Assembly (NCBI RefSeq): GCF_034702125.1
Contig: NC_085869.1
Span: 48,219,542-48,283,541, forward strand
Direction: 5' to 3'
Length of the DNA: 64,000 nucleotides
DNA from: Engraulis encrasicolus
Lineage: Eukaryota; Chordata; Actinopteri; Clupeiformes; Engraulidae
Shown: piece after piece, positions 1 to 14,900 of the stretch
How the letters are laid out: each line of letters opens with the position of its first letter
Numbering within the stretch: the first letter of the stretch is position 1
Translations under genes and position numbers: made by a program
The notes under the pieces: generated by a model
Told to the model about the DNA's origin: nothing
Seen by the model: only the letters and a program-made list of their open reading frames with translations
Database searches by the model: none

Positions 1-202
1 CTGAACTGGAGACACTCATATTTTGTTTACGAACAGGACGAAAACACAGGCTGGTTTGATCAACACATCCAATCTACTGATCATTTTAGCCGGCCTGTGA
101 GTTAGTTAGTTCCGTCTCTTGTTTTACCAGGCCCATGATTTCATACCTAAAGTGTTTCACACAAAGATGTGCATACATAAATACATACAGTACACAAACA
201 TG

Positions 203-207
<5 letters not shown>

Positions 208-294
<87 letters not shown>

Positions 295-304
295 ACACAC
301 ACAC
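208..304. repeat. (CA)n microsatellite
   Basis: About 80 bp of nearly pure CA dinucleotide, followed by CACACC and more CA-rich sequence. Further CA and CT runs follow to about 445. Confidence 0.95.
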
Positions 305-1066
305 ATTAAAATACATACAGTACATGATCCCAACCCCATACACACACACTCTCTCTTTCTCTCTCCCTCATAGACACACACGCACACGCACACACACACG
401 CTCATACTCTCTCTCCATCTCTCCATCTCTCTCTCTCTCTCTCTCGCCCGAGCCTGAGGAAGCTGTGTTCGTGGGTCCTGCCTGCCCAGCATCAGGGTAA
501 GTGCTCCTGACAGCCAACCACACTGTTATTAACTGTGATCCGCCACCACAGGCCGGGGCTCCACCGCACCGCTCCGTACCCGCTCAGCAGCGCGCCGCCC
601 TGGGGAGCCTAGAGCACAGCGGCCAGCCCCAAGCAGCCCCAAGCAGCCCCAGCCCCAAACAGCCCCAGAACCAAGCCTCACAGCCCCAGCGCCCACACAA
701 AGGCTGCTTTCAGCGCCCTCTTGCCCTTTCTGCTCACCCCCCACCTCTCTCTCTCTCTTCATCCTTCCTTCTCTCTTCTTCCCTCGCTCTCTGGTCTCTC
801 CATCCTTCCATCGCTCCAACGTGCAGCCACTGTATTTCATGTGCTTAGGAAACGTATTTAAGAAAACATTTTTAATATGTTTTGATGAGAAGGACATGAA
901 GTTGTTGAGGGAGTGTGCTGGAAAAAAGACACTGGTCTGGCCAATAGAAGGACAGAGCGCCAGTGGCATTTCAACACACACTGCATGTGTGTTTATCTAT
1001 TTTATTTTGTCACTCTCTCTGGGACACTCTTATGAAGCTCCAACATGTATAAAGGTCTGTACATGG

Positions 1067-1189
<123 letters not shown>

Positions 1190-1261
1190 GGTGGCTGTGT
1201 GAGGGGCAGAGAAACAGCTCCCGTGCATCGTGATGCCATCGGAGGTCTTTACTTTTCATCA

Positions 1262-1318
1262 TGTCTGGTGGTCTCGGGGTGTCTGGTGGTCTCGGGGTGT
1301 CTGGTGGTCTCGGGGTCT
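1262..1318. repeat. 18-bp minisatellite, three units
   Basis: Three tandem copies of an 18-bp unit (gtctggtggtctcggggt), identical to each other as far as can be read. Confidence 0.85.
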
Positions 1319-1388
1319 GCTTGCATCTCATCTCGCACTTCTCTCCTCCACTGCTCTCCTATAGGGATGCGGACAGACTGGCTGACCA

Positions 1389-1560
<172 letters not shown>

Positions 1561-2332
1561 CTCTCCAAAACACTTCATCCGAGTGTTAAATTGAGACAGG
1601 AATACTTCTCATTAGGTGGGGGGGGAGGCAGAGAGAAAAAAAATCTTGAGGAGGCTGCCGAGGATACATAATGACAGCTGTCTATGTTTAGTCCTCCCTT
1701 TCTGCATCCCTCCAACCCCACCCCACCCCACCCCAAAAGTATTTCAATAAACAGGCAAACTCTTCCTTGACAAACAGAAGGGGCTTAGTCGCCGGGCTGA
1801 GGAACCCCAAGCCACTCTTTCCTGCCCACGCTGGCCATAATTAGAACCCGCAATTCACTGTTAAATAGTTGAGGTTTTGCTGCCTTTGAATTGACAGGCT
1901 TGTATATAGCAGTACGACGCACACAGTCTGCCACCCCTCCACACTACCACCACCGTAAACCCCTCATGCGGCACCATCCCTACCCACCCACTCCCCACCA
2001 CCCCGTCGAACCGCTCGGCACCCTGGGACAGCGCTGGCCGTCGCCGGCCCCCCTTCAAAGCTTCAGCAGCAGGGGAGAGGGACACGGCTGACATGCATTA
2101 TTCTACACACAAGGACAGCCTTTTGTTTGTTTCATGCTCCTAGACCGCAAAATAGCAGGATTTGTCCATCAGGATTCGTTTTTTTCCTTCTTTCTGTCTT
2201 TCTTTCTTCCATTCGTTCTTTTTTTTTGGTGGTGGTCGGTTGTTTTTCCTGTGTCTATTGGCTTAGGAGTCTGTAAGTGGCGTGCTGGTCATTATACAGG
2301 GATGAACAGTGAACACTTGAAATATTAAGTTC

Positions 2333-2334
<2 letters not shown>

Positions 2335-2386
<52 letters not shown>

Positions 2387-2537
2387 GGCCCAAATAGAAA
2401 TGCAGGCATACACTGGCACAGACTCATCCACACATACAAACAAGCAAATACACACACGCACACACACACGCACACGCACACACGTGCACACACACAGACA
2501 CACAGACACAGACACAGACACACAGACACACACACAC

Positions 2538-2583
<46 letters not shown>

Positions 2584-2610
2584 AGACACAGACAAACACA
2601 CACACACACC
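2335..2610. repeat. (CA)n and (CAGA)n compound microsatellites
   Basis: A pure CA run at about 2335-2384, then after about 60 bp an interrupted CA/CACG/CAGA array to about 2610. Confidence 0.9.
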
Positions 2611-3306
2611 TTTCTTTGGGAAGCTGGTGGTAAAGAGGTTCACAGTATAAATGATAATTGCATCGAGTTAGAAAGTAACATTATCTGACATATTCCTAAC
2701 GAAATAGAAGAGGACGGTCTTGCAAATAAAACAAAAAAATCACAGCTTAGTCAGGCACAACCACACATACCTTCTTTCAAGGAGGTCCTCTTCAAAAGCC
2801 TTCAAGGTCTACACGCAAATAAAAGAACACACACAGATGTTTTGTCTTAGCTTTAATCAACTCCAATACCTCAGATGCCTTGGCAAGCACATTGTAAAGT
2901 CACTTTATTGCAATTAAAACGTCTTCCTCTCTCTTTCTCCCTCTCCTCCTCTTTCTCCCTCTCCCTCCCTCTCTCGCTCTGTCTTCCCCTCACATCACTT
3001 GCAGTGTCCCATCACTAAGACGTGAGATGATGGTGCCCTCATGTGGTTGTCTTGGGAAAACATCAAGTGTGATTTGTCCCACCATAACAGTTGGTGCTAT
3101 ATTTTAGGCTGTACATTAGCTATTAGGTGCCTGCATGTAACGCCACCTTGAGAGTAGATTGCATATTAATGTGCCCATATCTTCCAGTAAAGTAAGTAAA
3201 TTGTACTAATAAAGCACATTTAAAGACTGACCAGTCTGGATAAAACAATATTGAAAATCCATAACATAATAAACCATTTAGGTCATTTTGTGTCTTTAAC
3301 TGTTAA

Positions 3307-3661
3307 AGGTGCACTGTGTAATATTTCAGTGGTTTATTTCCTGAATCCATGCTGTCCATTCACAAATGTTACCCTTTTTCATGAATACTTACACCACCAT
3401 CAAATTCAAAGTATTCATTTTCACTGGGAAAATTGCACTTTTCATACATGACAAGGGATCTTCTCCATTGTCTGCCATTTTGAATTTCCAAAAATAGACA
3501 TTTTTAGCTGCAAATCTTGCTGTACTTTGGTCATACTAGTAAATATTAGTTCATTATTTAGTAAATAGTCATGAAAAGATCACATTTGGAAGGAGACAGC
3601 ACAGTTTCAATAAGCAGCATAGTTGCAACCTACTCTGACCACCATCTTACACAGTGCACCT
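3307..3661. mobile_element. MITE with TTAA target-site duplication
   Basis: The inverted ends read AGGTGCACTGTGTAA on the left and its reverse complement on the right. The 355-bp element is flanked on both sides by TTAA (3303-3306 and 3662-3665). TTAA duplication is typical of piggyBac and Kolobok superfamilies; there is no coding capacity. A diverged partial relative lies at 47987-48145. Confidence 0.85.
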
Positions 3662-5454
3662 TTAATTCAGTGGTAGGCCTCCTCCTGTACCCTTGCAGTA
3701 CCTCCTTCAAATGATGAAATACGGACAACTTGATGGAAGTTTTCCTCACTGGAACACAGAGTGTAGCTTTTAGTGGGGGCTGACAGGATGAGTTGACAGG
3801 AGGACTTTGGAAGGATTATATTTAATGTCTCGTTTTTGTTTTCATTTTTTATTTAATTTAATTTCCTTGTGCATGTGTTATTAAGGCCAAAAAAGCTCAG
3901 CTAAGCACTGGATTCCAGGATGATGGTTGAGGTTGTTGTTTTAGACGGGCATGGACCACCATCTAATGTGAAAATCTGTCAAATGGAGCATTCATTGTCT
4001 ACTTTCACCAAGTCTCAAAACATGGAGATAAAAACATTTATTGTGAAGCAAGATATTTCCTAGTTACAACAGTAAAATGGTAAACAAAAAAGGAGAGGAC
4101 ACTTGAAAGTTAGGTCTGATGAACTGCAAAATTGCTTGGCTCAAACCAGAAGTGAGTGTTTTAATTCTTTCTTGGATTTTCTTTGTGTGTGTCAAATGAA
4201 TTGAATTGAAGTGAATCGATAGAGTGCCCAAAAACGCTAGTGACCTTGTATGCCCTTTGAATCTCAGCGCTATCTTTGTCAGCATTTTCACCAATCTGGC
4301 ACCTGAATTGCCTCTCTTTCGCAACACACGGGCTGACCAACGCCACATAATAAAATAAAATTATGGGCTATCTGTAAAAAAAATCACACTGCTATAAAAG
4401 ACAGTCATCAATGTCACATTCTATTTAACAGCAGTGCAACAGTTCTACAGTTCCAGGCAAACACATTACTATTGCAACATTAGCTGTCGTAACTCTTTGC
4501 CCTGCTTGGATAAACTTGTAAATAGCTGAGCATAGGGGTCGTCAGAAGTTCACATTATTTTAATAGCTTCAGCCTTCATGGACACATATCTGTTCTCACA
4601 CTGTTAAAATTAAAAGCTCCCCAAAGGACCTTCAGTGTGGAAGAACCCTTAAAAGTTATATTTTTGACACAATGGTTCTTGGGAGAACTCTGGGCTTTTC
4701 CGGTAGGTTCCACATAGACGTCGTCACGAGAAGAGCGTGCACCTCCAAAAGCACTTGTTGGAGGTGGCAGACAAAAGAGTCAGAGAGTTTAAGAAGGTAG
4801 GTCTACACGCCTAAACTTAAATTAAAACAGCAATGTTTTGTTCACCCCGGATCTTCATCAGGCATAAGAATTTGGAGCTAATTTCACAGTGCAGACACGG
4901 CGCGTTGTGGAGGACGCGCAAAGGCGTATTGCACACATATGATAGTCGGTTCAAACCAGCGTGTCATCTTTACGTTCTGTCATGATGCCATGCTGGAAGA
5001 CCTACCTTCTTAAACAATCTTCATAGAGATTACCACTGTGGAGGGGGGGACTCCTCTTAAGGCATCCCTGAGGAACGTTGGGGTTCTTCCCAGAACTTTT
5101 AGGTTCCTCAGAGAACTTGTTAGGGGTTCCCTCACAGTGGCAAACTGAATGTTCTTCTGAGAGCGTAATTTTTACACTGCTTGAATGAATAAACTTGTAA
5201 TAGAGGTCATCAGAAGTGCACAGCAATTTTAATCGCGTCATCATCACCATGAGCCCATAGTATCTCTCCTTAAGGACACACAGAGCTGTATTGTATGAGG
5301 AGGGACCAGAACCTCTAAAGATGGATGGTGTGATGGTTGATCCCAGTCAGATGATAGTTTAATGATGGTCCCGGATGAGTTAAATGGTCTCAAGTCATCC
5401 CAAGATCTTACAAATGACTGGCAGAGTGACAGAGGAGAACGCTAAAGCTCTCTC

Positions 5455-5455
5455 T

Positions 5456-5495
<40 letters not shown>

Positions 5496-5613
5496 TCAGG
5501 CGGGAGGAGGAGGCGCAGGCGAGGTGAGGTGAGACACCCACGTTAATGACTGTGGTAGGCCACCTACGTTACTAAAGAGGCAATACGCACACAGACACAC
5601 GCAAACACCCAAG

Positions 5614-5683
<70 letters not shown>

Positions 5684-5710
5684 GCACACACACACACACA
5701 CACACTGTTG
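5455..5710. repeat. (TG)n and (CA)n microsatellites facing each other
   Basis: A TG run at about 5457-5494 and a CA run at about 5615-5705 are separated by about 120 bp. Confidence 0.9.
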
Positions 5711-7803
5711 CCTGCGCACTATTACTCCTGTCATCAATATCATTATCAGGCCCTCAGTGAATAGAATGAGACAGTGCAGAGCAGTGACATGTGGCGTGTG
5801 TGGGATGTTTGATGTGCAAATGGAGTGTGAGGGCTGTTTCTGCGTGCGTGCGTGTGTGTGTGTGTGCGTGCGTGCGTACGTACGTGCGTGCGTGCGTTGG
5901 ATGCATGCAATAATAGTGGGGACACATTAACAGGAAGTAAACCTCTGTGGTGGCTTTCCCTAAGAAGCTACAGGAAGGAATCACAGATGTGAATGAATTT
6001 GGATCTCCCTACTAGATAAACAACTAAACACATGGTGGCTTTGTGCACACACAGAGACACAGACACACACACAGACACACACACCATTTGGGTCCCCACA
6101 TGAGTTGTACACCCATGCAGACCTGCATGCACGCACAAACAAGCATGCACGCACACACAACCTCACACACAATAAATAAACAATTACCGTACTTTGTGAG
6201 TTATTTTCGTATTAATATCAGGTTCTGTATAAAATAGAGCACACACAAGGACAGAGGCTCTAGTGTACACATACGTTGGGGGTTATTCTTGCCCAAAATT
6301 ACAGAGCTCCACACAGATTACATGCTCTTAACCTTTTTTCACACACACACACACACACAGACACGCACACGCAAATACAAACAGCACATCTTTAGGAACA
6401 CACACGCACAGAGATACTATTACACACAATTAAACCACACACAAATACCACATCTTCAGAAACAAGCATGCACGCGCACACACACACAAATAACCACACC
6501 ATAAAAATAACCGCTGTGACAGAAGCCTCTTGGTGCTGTGCGCCAAACCAGGGCTGCTGAGCAGACAAGTCTGAGGGACCACCCTGATCCTGAGTACGGT
6601 CAGACAGGACACACAGGACGCGCGCCATCAGCTTCATGCTCGATGTCATCCCCACACACACACACGCGTCATCATAATGTGACCCCACATACACACACAA
6701 ACACACAGAGGCCGCCATCATAATGCAACCCCCCCTCCCCAACACACACACCATCATCACACAATACCCCCACACAAACATCCCGTAGACACACAGGACG
6801 ACGTCATGGCACCCCCATACCCACCCCTTCACACACACATAGAAAAGAGACAGACAGACAGACAGACGGAGCCGAGGCGAGTGGCCAGGCTTACCTTGTG
6901 AAACGCCTGCCGACCGCACCACCACCATCAGCCCGGCTAAGTGGAACCACATGGGCCACGGCTGGGGAGGAGAGCCAGGGGGTCAGGCAGGCAGGCGAGG
7001 GGAGGGAAGGAGAGGCATGTGTACGCACGTCAGGCAGGCAGAAGGGATGGCTGCATGGATGGATGGATGGGGCCGGGAGAGCCGTTGTCAGACAGACTCC
7101 AACGCACGTCAAACACACACACAAACACACTCAATCACAGCCTTTGGGAGAGACAAAAAGGGAACCCCCGCTCCACACACAGTCAAACAAGACAGACAGA
7201 TGCTGAGCGCTTCGGAGGAACTGGGAGGTGGGTTGGTTTTGGGGCGTGGGGGTGTGGATGGGAGGAAGATAATATGACAGGAGCTTGGTTTTTGACAAAG
7301 GATTAAAGACACCACATGTCAGCATTCAGCTAAACATTGACATAGAAATGACCTTCAGGGGACATGAAACCCATTAATGGCCATTCCTCATCAGATGTGG
7401 TACCAGATAAAAGTATTGTCCTTATAGTTGATGTCATGAAATGTTGCTTATGAAAACACGACTCCCTTCTCATCTCCCCAATTTTTTAAAAATACGAACA
7501 CTTAATGTTTATTTTAACACGAGATGGCTGGTAGCTCAAAAAGTTAGTGTCTTCTCAAGGATGTTGGTGCTCTTGGATGAAGGGGGTCAATCCACTTCAA
7601 CAAAAAAGGGATAATCCAGGCAACTCCAAGTGAAAATGAAGAAGTGAATTAAAAAGCCTTCATTATCTATGGCTAAAGCATAATTAAAAGAGCCAGCATG
7701 TTTCAACTGTGCTGGTTTTCATCAGGGCTTAGTCTGATTAACGTTTATGGTTTGAAATCTTGTTGGCTATATACAAAAACTAGGTTTGTCAAATGTACTC
7801 AGT

Positions 7804-7925
7804 GGCTGAATCTCAAATGGTGCACTTGTGCACTTTAGTGTTCAGGTTTCAGTGCGTATGATGTATTAGTTACGCACTGAAACATAGTGCCCAAAGTGCA
7901 CAAGTGCGTCATTTGAGACATAGCC
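7804..7925. mobile_element. Short hairpin MITE with 3-bp duplication
   Basis: A 122-bp hairpin starting GGCTGAATCTCAAAT and ending in the near-complement ATTTGAGACATAGCC, flanked by AGT on both sides (7801-7803, 7926-7928). The ends match the larger element at 29253-29800. A 3-bp duplication suggests a PIF/Harbinger-like origin; this is inference only. Confidence 0.75.
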
Positions 7926-8750
7926 AGTATGTATTGTACTTTTTGACAACCTCCTGAAAATACTGTATCTGATGTTTTTTTTTCTTTTTGTTAATTGCAT
8001 GGCATTTTTAATCTATACCACCATGTGTGAGAAAGGGGAATGTTCACTGCTCATGCTTGCTATGGTAACTTTCAAAAAAGAAATCGACACAGCAGGTTAC
8101 AGCTGATCAAGGTGTGCACATCATCCAAAAAGCGCAAGTTATATGTTGCTTTTAATTATATATAAACAATACCAATACTCAAGCCATGTCATATGAGCCC
8201 TTAGGAACTTGTGAGTGAATGACTTCATGCGTCATCCCATGTTGTCTATTTAAAAAAGAAACAGGCAGAAACCCCCATCAACTGAAAGCAAAAATTACAA
8301 GGTATTTTAATCGAAAATAAACATCCATTGTTTAGACATGTATAGATACTAATACCAGTATTATTTTCATCTACCTGGCTTTACAGACAGCCAAAAAATA
8401 TGATAAAATATCCTTCCACATTGCTGCTTTCAGGCACACAACTGAAATGGATGAAAATTACATGTGATGTGGTGCACTGTTAGGTGACCGGCCTTCACTT
8501 GGGGTCAGCATACAGATAGAAATAGTTGGCCAGTTTTTTTAGTCTGATTGCATGTTATATCTGCATTTTAAAATCACATTTGACAGTATGATTTAGCAGC
8601 AAAAAAGTTAAGCGTTTTTCATTTAGTTTCATTCAAAAACTGCACGTCTTGAAGCACCAGGGCTTCCAACTTGACTTAACAGTGAGTGATAAATTGGTAA
8701 TGACTAGTAATGAAACAAGGGCAAAGCTTGAGGATCGGCTAGGTCACTTT

Positions 8751-8756
8751 TTTATT
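8751..8756 (-). promoter_or_regulatory. hspe1: Poly(A) signal of hspe1
   Basis: AATAAA on the minus strand about 125 bp after the hspe1 stop codon, at a distance that fits the short 3' UTR of HSPE1 genes. Confidence 0.7.
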
Positions 8757-8879
8757 ATTAACAAAACATGATCATAATTATTTACAATTGAACATAGAAA
8801 AAGAACAAATATATGAAAGACCAACTAAATTTCTTGTCTGCTTCTATGAGGATGTAAAAGACGGAGGAAGACGGACTTT

Positions 8880-8930
8880 CTAGTCAACATATTTGCCCAG
8901 AATATCAGCGTCCCGGAACAGGAAATAATC
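8880..8930 (-). CDS. hspe1: hspe1 exon 4 with stop
   Basis: 16 codons DYFLFRDADILGKYVD followed by TAG; this is the invariant Hsp10 C terminus. Confidence 0.95.
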   Translation of the reverse strand, partial: DYFLFRDADILGKYVD

Positions 8931-11900
8931 CTATGAAAAAAAAAAAACATTGCATTTGTTAGCGCAAAATGTGTGAAAGAAATCTATGCCAGACATTTTA
9001 ATCTCAGTTACAAATTCCATTATTTAGGCTACATAAATCCTTAAAACCTACCTTATCATCAAGAATAACCTTGGTGCCTCCGTATTCTGGCAATAGCACT
9101 TTCTCACCAACCTTCACACAGACAGGCTGCGTGTCCCCTTTCTGCAATCAAAAGGCAAAAATGAATGCAATGCAATAGAGTTTCAAGGTGCAACAGCACT
9201 AAGACCTAACCATCTGAAATGGACTGTGGCTCCAGGGTACTAAAACATACCCATAGGATACTGATTTACATGTAAATTCCATGTGGATTTCTTGTCTTTT
9301 TACTTTGACCATGATCTGAGAGCAGAATAGTTGATAAAGCAGCCTTAGCACAAGTCTGATATGCGCTTTCAATTATCAAAAGCAAAACATATTATAATAT
9401 TTTTTAATATAACATATTATACAGCGATGCACCCCGATACTTGGTCATTATACCCATACTTGTACACGTCAAACACTTGTCGATACCAGGCACCGATATT
9501 GCTACTACACGAAAAAAAAATAAAAAAATCTAATCACTTTTCCCTGGACTTCAAAGTAGCATGGGGGAAAAAGCACTGCCACATACATACATTTACTAAG
9601 GTTTAAATCTACTTGGAAATGAACCATCACAGGTGGAAAAAACAAGGCTGTGCATTTATTTTCGTAGTATGTTGGGGGGTGAGCATAGGTATTGGTACAG
9701 GCAAGTACAGACATGAATGTACTCGTATTGGTTTTCAAAAAAAAAGTTGTATTGTGCATCCCTAACATTATAATCACCTGGTTGACGGAGCCAGGGCCCA
9801 CAGCTACCACTGTGGCATGCAGCACCTTGGCTTGCGACTTCTCGGGCAACATGATGCCTCCCTTCGTCACGGTCTCTGCTGCTAGCCTCTCCACCAGCAC
9901 ACGGTCAAACATAGGCAGAAATTTACGGAAGGCCTGGAAGGCAGAGGAAAGTATTATTATTATTACAGAGAGAACAGAATGCAGGGTTATGAATACTTTT
10001 GTGCGATGTCACTGATCCTCCACCAGAGGGCAGTATTGATGTTTCATAACAGTTACAATGCAGAATTAGCCTGGGAGTACCCATGCTGCCTTGCGCATTC
10101 TTTTCGAATTGCTGGACAGCCTTAGTCTGGCGGCAAACGCCATACTCAATCACAAGTGTGATCGAGTCTGGGGACCAACTGTACATTATCTCGTATGGAG
10201 GTGTGGTTTCCGTAGCCGTTGATTGGACGGCACGAGTGTCCATCACTCGCCAGAGAGAAGCCATGCTGCCTTGCGCGCGATGACGTGTGTATATCGCGAC
10301 GAGGAAATTATCTGCAAGAAGCCACAGAAATTGAAGAAGCTAAAACAGTCTAGAAATCAACAATGACGCCAGACGATTTTTGCCGTTTGTGCAAGACAAA
10401 TGAGAAGGACCACCATCTACATATGGACATTCAACTGACATGTTCGCAGTGAAAAAAGAAACAACTATTTCGAACAGGCTGGCGTTCCTACGCTTGATTG
10501 TATCCTCCGTATCGGGACAGTCAAGGAGATGTTGTTCGCGTTGCGCCTCAGTCATAATAAACAGGCTCGGAAAGGATTCACCTAATATTCAGGCAATGGG
10601 AGGAAGAATTCAAAGACAGCAACGTCTCCAAAAGGCCACGCGGGCCAACGCCATCGACGACACCGAGGGATTTGAAAAAGACATTGCCAAACCCACCGAC
10701 TCCAAGTGCCAACTCAGGTATCCAGTTTACTCTGTTCAATCGCTACAACTGGTAGCTCCAGCTCCTTAAATTCAATGCTCGCTCACTATTACATTATAAT
10801 CTCTTCATAGACAACGTAACAGTTCTTGTTTAGGTTTTCTTACTGATCTGCCATTAACTAGTCATTTAAAAAGTCCAGAAAATGAGCACGGTTTGGTAGT
10901 TGTCCCAGTCAATCGATAGAGGGGAGAGCATTTCACAGCCCCCCTACACTCACTGACACGACCCTCACTCCAACCCTCCCCCTTACTGTGTTAATTTACC
11001 ATAATGTGTACTGTAATAATGGGCCTAGATTATCTGAACATATTCTGTTTTTAATAGCCTAAGCCTTGGTATCCACTTATTTCTTAAAACAGATGATGGC
11101 AGGCACTGACAAGGAGCTGGGCATAACAAGACCAAGTGGAGCTCACCATGTGGACATGACAAGACATCCTCACCTTGGTGGACACACTGCAAGAGGCAGA
11201 ACTTTTTAAACAGAAACCAGGTCGCACATCTACTGCATTCCCTGGCTTCCGAAATGACTTGTTGGCAAAGCTCGATCACAAGGCACTCTGGACGTGGATG
11301 AGCAGCAAACTGAATGAATTGTGCAGTGTCCTTTGAGTTATTTGTACTGTTTGTCTAGCCAGGTAACACCCATGCTGCCTTACAGGCGACCGTCAATGTT
11401 GGTACGGCGTCTTCAAAAAGGTGAATACCAAAATTATTAAAATAAGTTTTTCTTAATTACTTTCCTATTTTCTTGCTTTGAAATAGTTTGTTATTCTTGT
11501 TTGTTATTCTAAGTCATTGTCCTTCATTAAAATCATTTCCTTTACCAAGCTGTCTCTTCATTAGTTTTCAGGGAACACATTACAACATGTAGTTTAAAAA
11601 TGTAAAAAGTATTTATTCAGAATGATATTTACTATATATACAAGTGTGCAGTTATTTACAATTATTTACAGTGGCTCTGTACTTAATCTGATAATGGAAG
11701 CATGGATAAGCCTGACTCAATGCTGCTTAGAGAGGTTTCAGCATCCTCATCCTCAACATCAAAATACACTGGAAAGTCCATGTCTGGTGACAGGTATGGT
11801 TTTTCAGGAATGTCAGGGAATTCACACACATCAAAATCTTTAAATACTTTGTGAACAATGCGTAGGATGTCCTGGCCATATTTTATGTCAAATACAGGGA

Positions 11901-14900
11901 GATTCTGCATGACAAGTCATGTCATATCACAAAGACTTTCCAAAACTGAGTAAATTAGTACATTGCTGAAACCAGTGCAGAATGAGGCATTTGTGTAAAG
12001 GTGTTCACCTAGTGCAATCAGGCTATCCCTATACTCCTCCAAAAGCTGTCTGACCAGTCCCTGCTCTTCCAATGTGACATTTCTGCATTTGACAGGTGAC
12101 AGGATTTGTTTGGGTATTTCAAAGTTGGGTTTTGGCACAGAGCAACAGTCAGAGTTACACTTGCATAATGAGTGGCAATAGGTGCAGCAGGAATGGCCAG
12201 GCTCCACACTGGACACGTGAGGCTCAAAATGTACATACAGGGCTTTCCTAAAGCAGCCATTTAGACTTTCTTTAAGCATCGTTTTCTCCCTCGTGTTTAT
12301 TGTCCGGCAGTATATATTGACTGGTGACATCTCCACTCCTTTCTCTGTCAAGTCCTTCACGAGCCAGTCGAAACAGTCCAGTGACTCACTCGAAAGTCGT
12401 CTTATGGAGAGTCTGATGTTGGGTCGATTGGGGCTGGCAATGATGTCAACTGGGTTTTGGAGTTGGAGCGGTCTCCTGACAATTTCTCTTGAGTGCAATT
12501 CCGCAGACACAGTCAATGCCAGTACCGGTGTTTCTACAAAATAAGAGAATACAAGAACAACATCACAACATGGAAATCATTTGCATTACAGTCATAGCTG
12601 TTCAGAATTGTGGCTTCAGAGCTTATGGGTTGTCAACAGTCCTATTCTCTGGTGTCTACACTACTTCTTACCTGTCAGCCCATCCCCCCGGTTGTTGTTG
12701 TGGGGTACCTGGCGCCCCCCCCCCCCCCCCCCAACCACCTCCACTCCCCCGACTACTCTGCCTGTACACTTGGGGACACCGCTCCTGTCCCCTGACTTGG
12801 TGGACAGATCAACAGGCACCAGCAACAGAACTTTCTTTTCTCGAGGTGTGCATTGGCCTGTGATATACACTCTGCCAGGACACTACGTCAGAACACTCCG
12901 CTTAGGCCTACTTTTTCATACACTGAATACATTGCATGATATTTTAACTGTACTATGAAAAGAGCAATGCCAAAGCATCAAAGCGTTACTTGATTATTGC
13001 ATGTAATTTTTGTAATGTCAAAATGTCAGAAAGTTTAGAACACTGCATAATCAATGGGGTGAGAGGTGTGATATCACAGTAGCAATACCATGATTAGAAA
13101 ACTGCTCTTCAAAAGATTAATGAGTTGAGTGAGTTAAAGTTTTCAGTGAAATAAAATGTCTTCGGTAGGTAAGGTTAGAATGATCTGAAAAAAGGTGTTA
13201 ATATTACCCACCTGGTTTCACGATGGCTCTCAGTTCCCCAACCTCGCAAAGCTTTCCCTAAAAGCCTTCCGTCCTTTCTCAGCCTTCCTCCTGTTTGAGA
13301 AAAGAAAACCACAAGTAAAGTGTAGAGATGTTAGTCATTTGCAGTGGAAAATGATTGCCCTTCTGAAGTTAGGCCTGCTTAACAAATGTAGCAAAAACAT
13401 ATTTTTCTCAGGTAGGCTGATGATACTTGTGCACACAACCGAGAGCTGTGCTACTCAAGTCTGCACACTGCTGGATATGCTCCAAAAAATAAACTGTATT
13501 AATTAAAACACGCAATATTTCAATCACCCTGGATCTTAATCAGGCATATGGGTAACAGGAAGGAGCTGTGGCCTATAACTTATCAGATGACCTTATTTTA
13601 CACCCGTCCAGGCAGGGCACCAAAAGGTGTCAGTCAGTTAGACAGACTGGTGTCTTGACCTGTGCCTATTCATACAAAAGGCAAAACATTACATTACACT
13701 TAGGGCCTAGTTAGGGGGTAGTTAGGTTAAGCATGGAAGCTCTCTCTCTGTCTCTCACCTAAGTTATATCCCCGATGAAGATCCTGGGCATGTTTTGATA
13801 AGAATACGTGAAATATAATCAGGGGGGAGTGCATGCATATGATAAGAACACGTGAAATATAATCAGGGGGAGCCCATGGGGCTATACGTCTGAATCCCGT
13901 GCAGCCCTAGCTTCTTCAACTGCAAGGAATTTTTGGATTTGCGCACCCTACCCAAACGACTAAAGCTGTGCTACTTAAGCCTTTACTCACTGTAACATTA
14001 AATTGATATCGAAAATGAACCCATAATGTGATATTGTGACAACCACAGTAGGTACAGACATAAGGACAATGATATAAAGAAATAACACTTACCATTTATA
14101 TAAGTAAGATGGACTTCATCGACAACTAGTATACGCCGATCAGGTTGGTCTTGTATACATCGGTGGCTAGCATGTCCTCCCACTTCGCGCTCAGCCAGGC
14201 CTCGGGACTGCCAAACAGAATCTTATACGGCATCATCTCTCAATCGCCGTTTCATCGTCTTGACCCAGCTGTGTTGCAGATATTCCAAGGTCGACTGCGT
14301 CCTTTATTTGGTCCTACACCAATGCTATTAATGGCGAAACCACAGCAACGACCGGGGTCTCGCTAACCCCCATTACCTTAGTAACCAACGGAGCGAGTTG
14401 GTAAATCAGACTTTTACCAAATCCAGTCGGTAGTAAGGCTAACACATCTTCCTTTCCGCTGACAAACGACTCTAACGCTAAGCGCTGTTCGTTTTTCAAA
14501 GCGAAATTACGTTCCAAACTATTCAAAACACTGTCCAGAGCTTCTCCGAAAGATTGCTTCGCTTCGGCTGCCGCCATGATGGACTCGCGAAAAAACTACT
14601 AGCAACTAACTTCCGTTTGTCGAGTAGTACGCGTCATCGTCTTTCGTGCCTCCTCGCTCTGTGATTGGCCCCCGTTTCGATGTAAAGATTTCTGCCTGGG
14701 TCCCCAGGCTGTCCTAGCCTGGGAGTACCCATGCTGCCTTGCGCATTCTTTTCGAATTGCTGGACAGCCTGGGGACCCAGGCAGAAATCTTTACATCGAA
14801 ACGGGGGCCAATCACAGAGCGAGGAGGCACGAAAGACGATGACGCGTACTACTCGACAAACGGAAGTTAGTTGCTAGTAGTTTTTTCGCGAGTCCATCAT

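Larger units (their letters stand above)
10123..14714 (-). mobile_element. Inverted arm of the palindromic transposon
   Basis: This is the reverse complement of 14762-19351. It starts at the right terminus (TAGTCTGG, after GGACAGCCT) and ends with AGGCTGTCC at the palindrome centre. It lacks the 47-bp left end, which lies instead at 10067-10113 in direct orientation. Confidence 0.9.

Noticed and set aside
501..848. 115-residue Pro/Gln-rich open frame
   Set aside because: Low-complexity composition, flanked by microsatellites, no splice context or family resemblance.
10340..10555. 71-residue minus-strand frame (and its twin at 18919-19134)
   Set aside because: Antisense shadow of the CxxC zinc-finger remnant, which better explains the codons.
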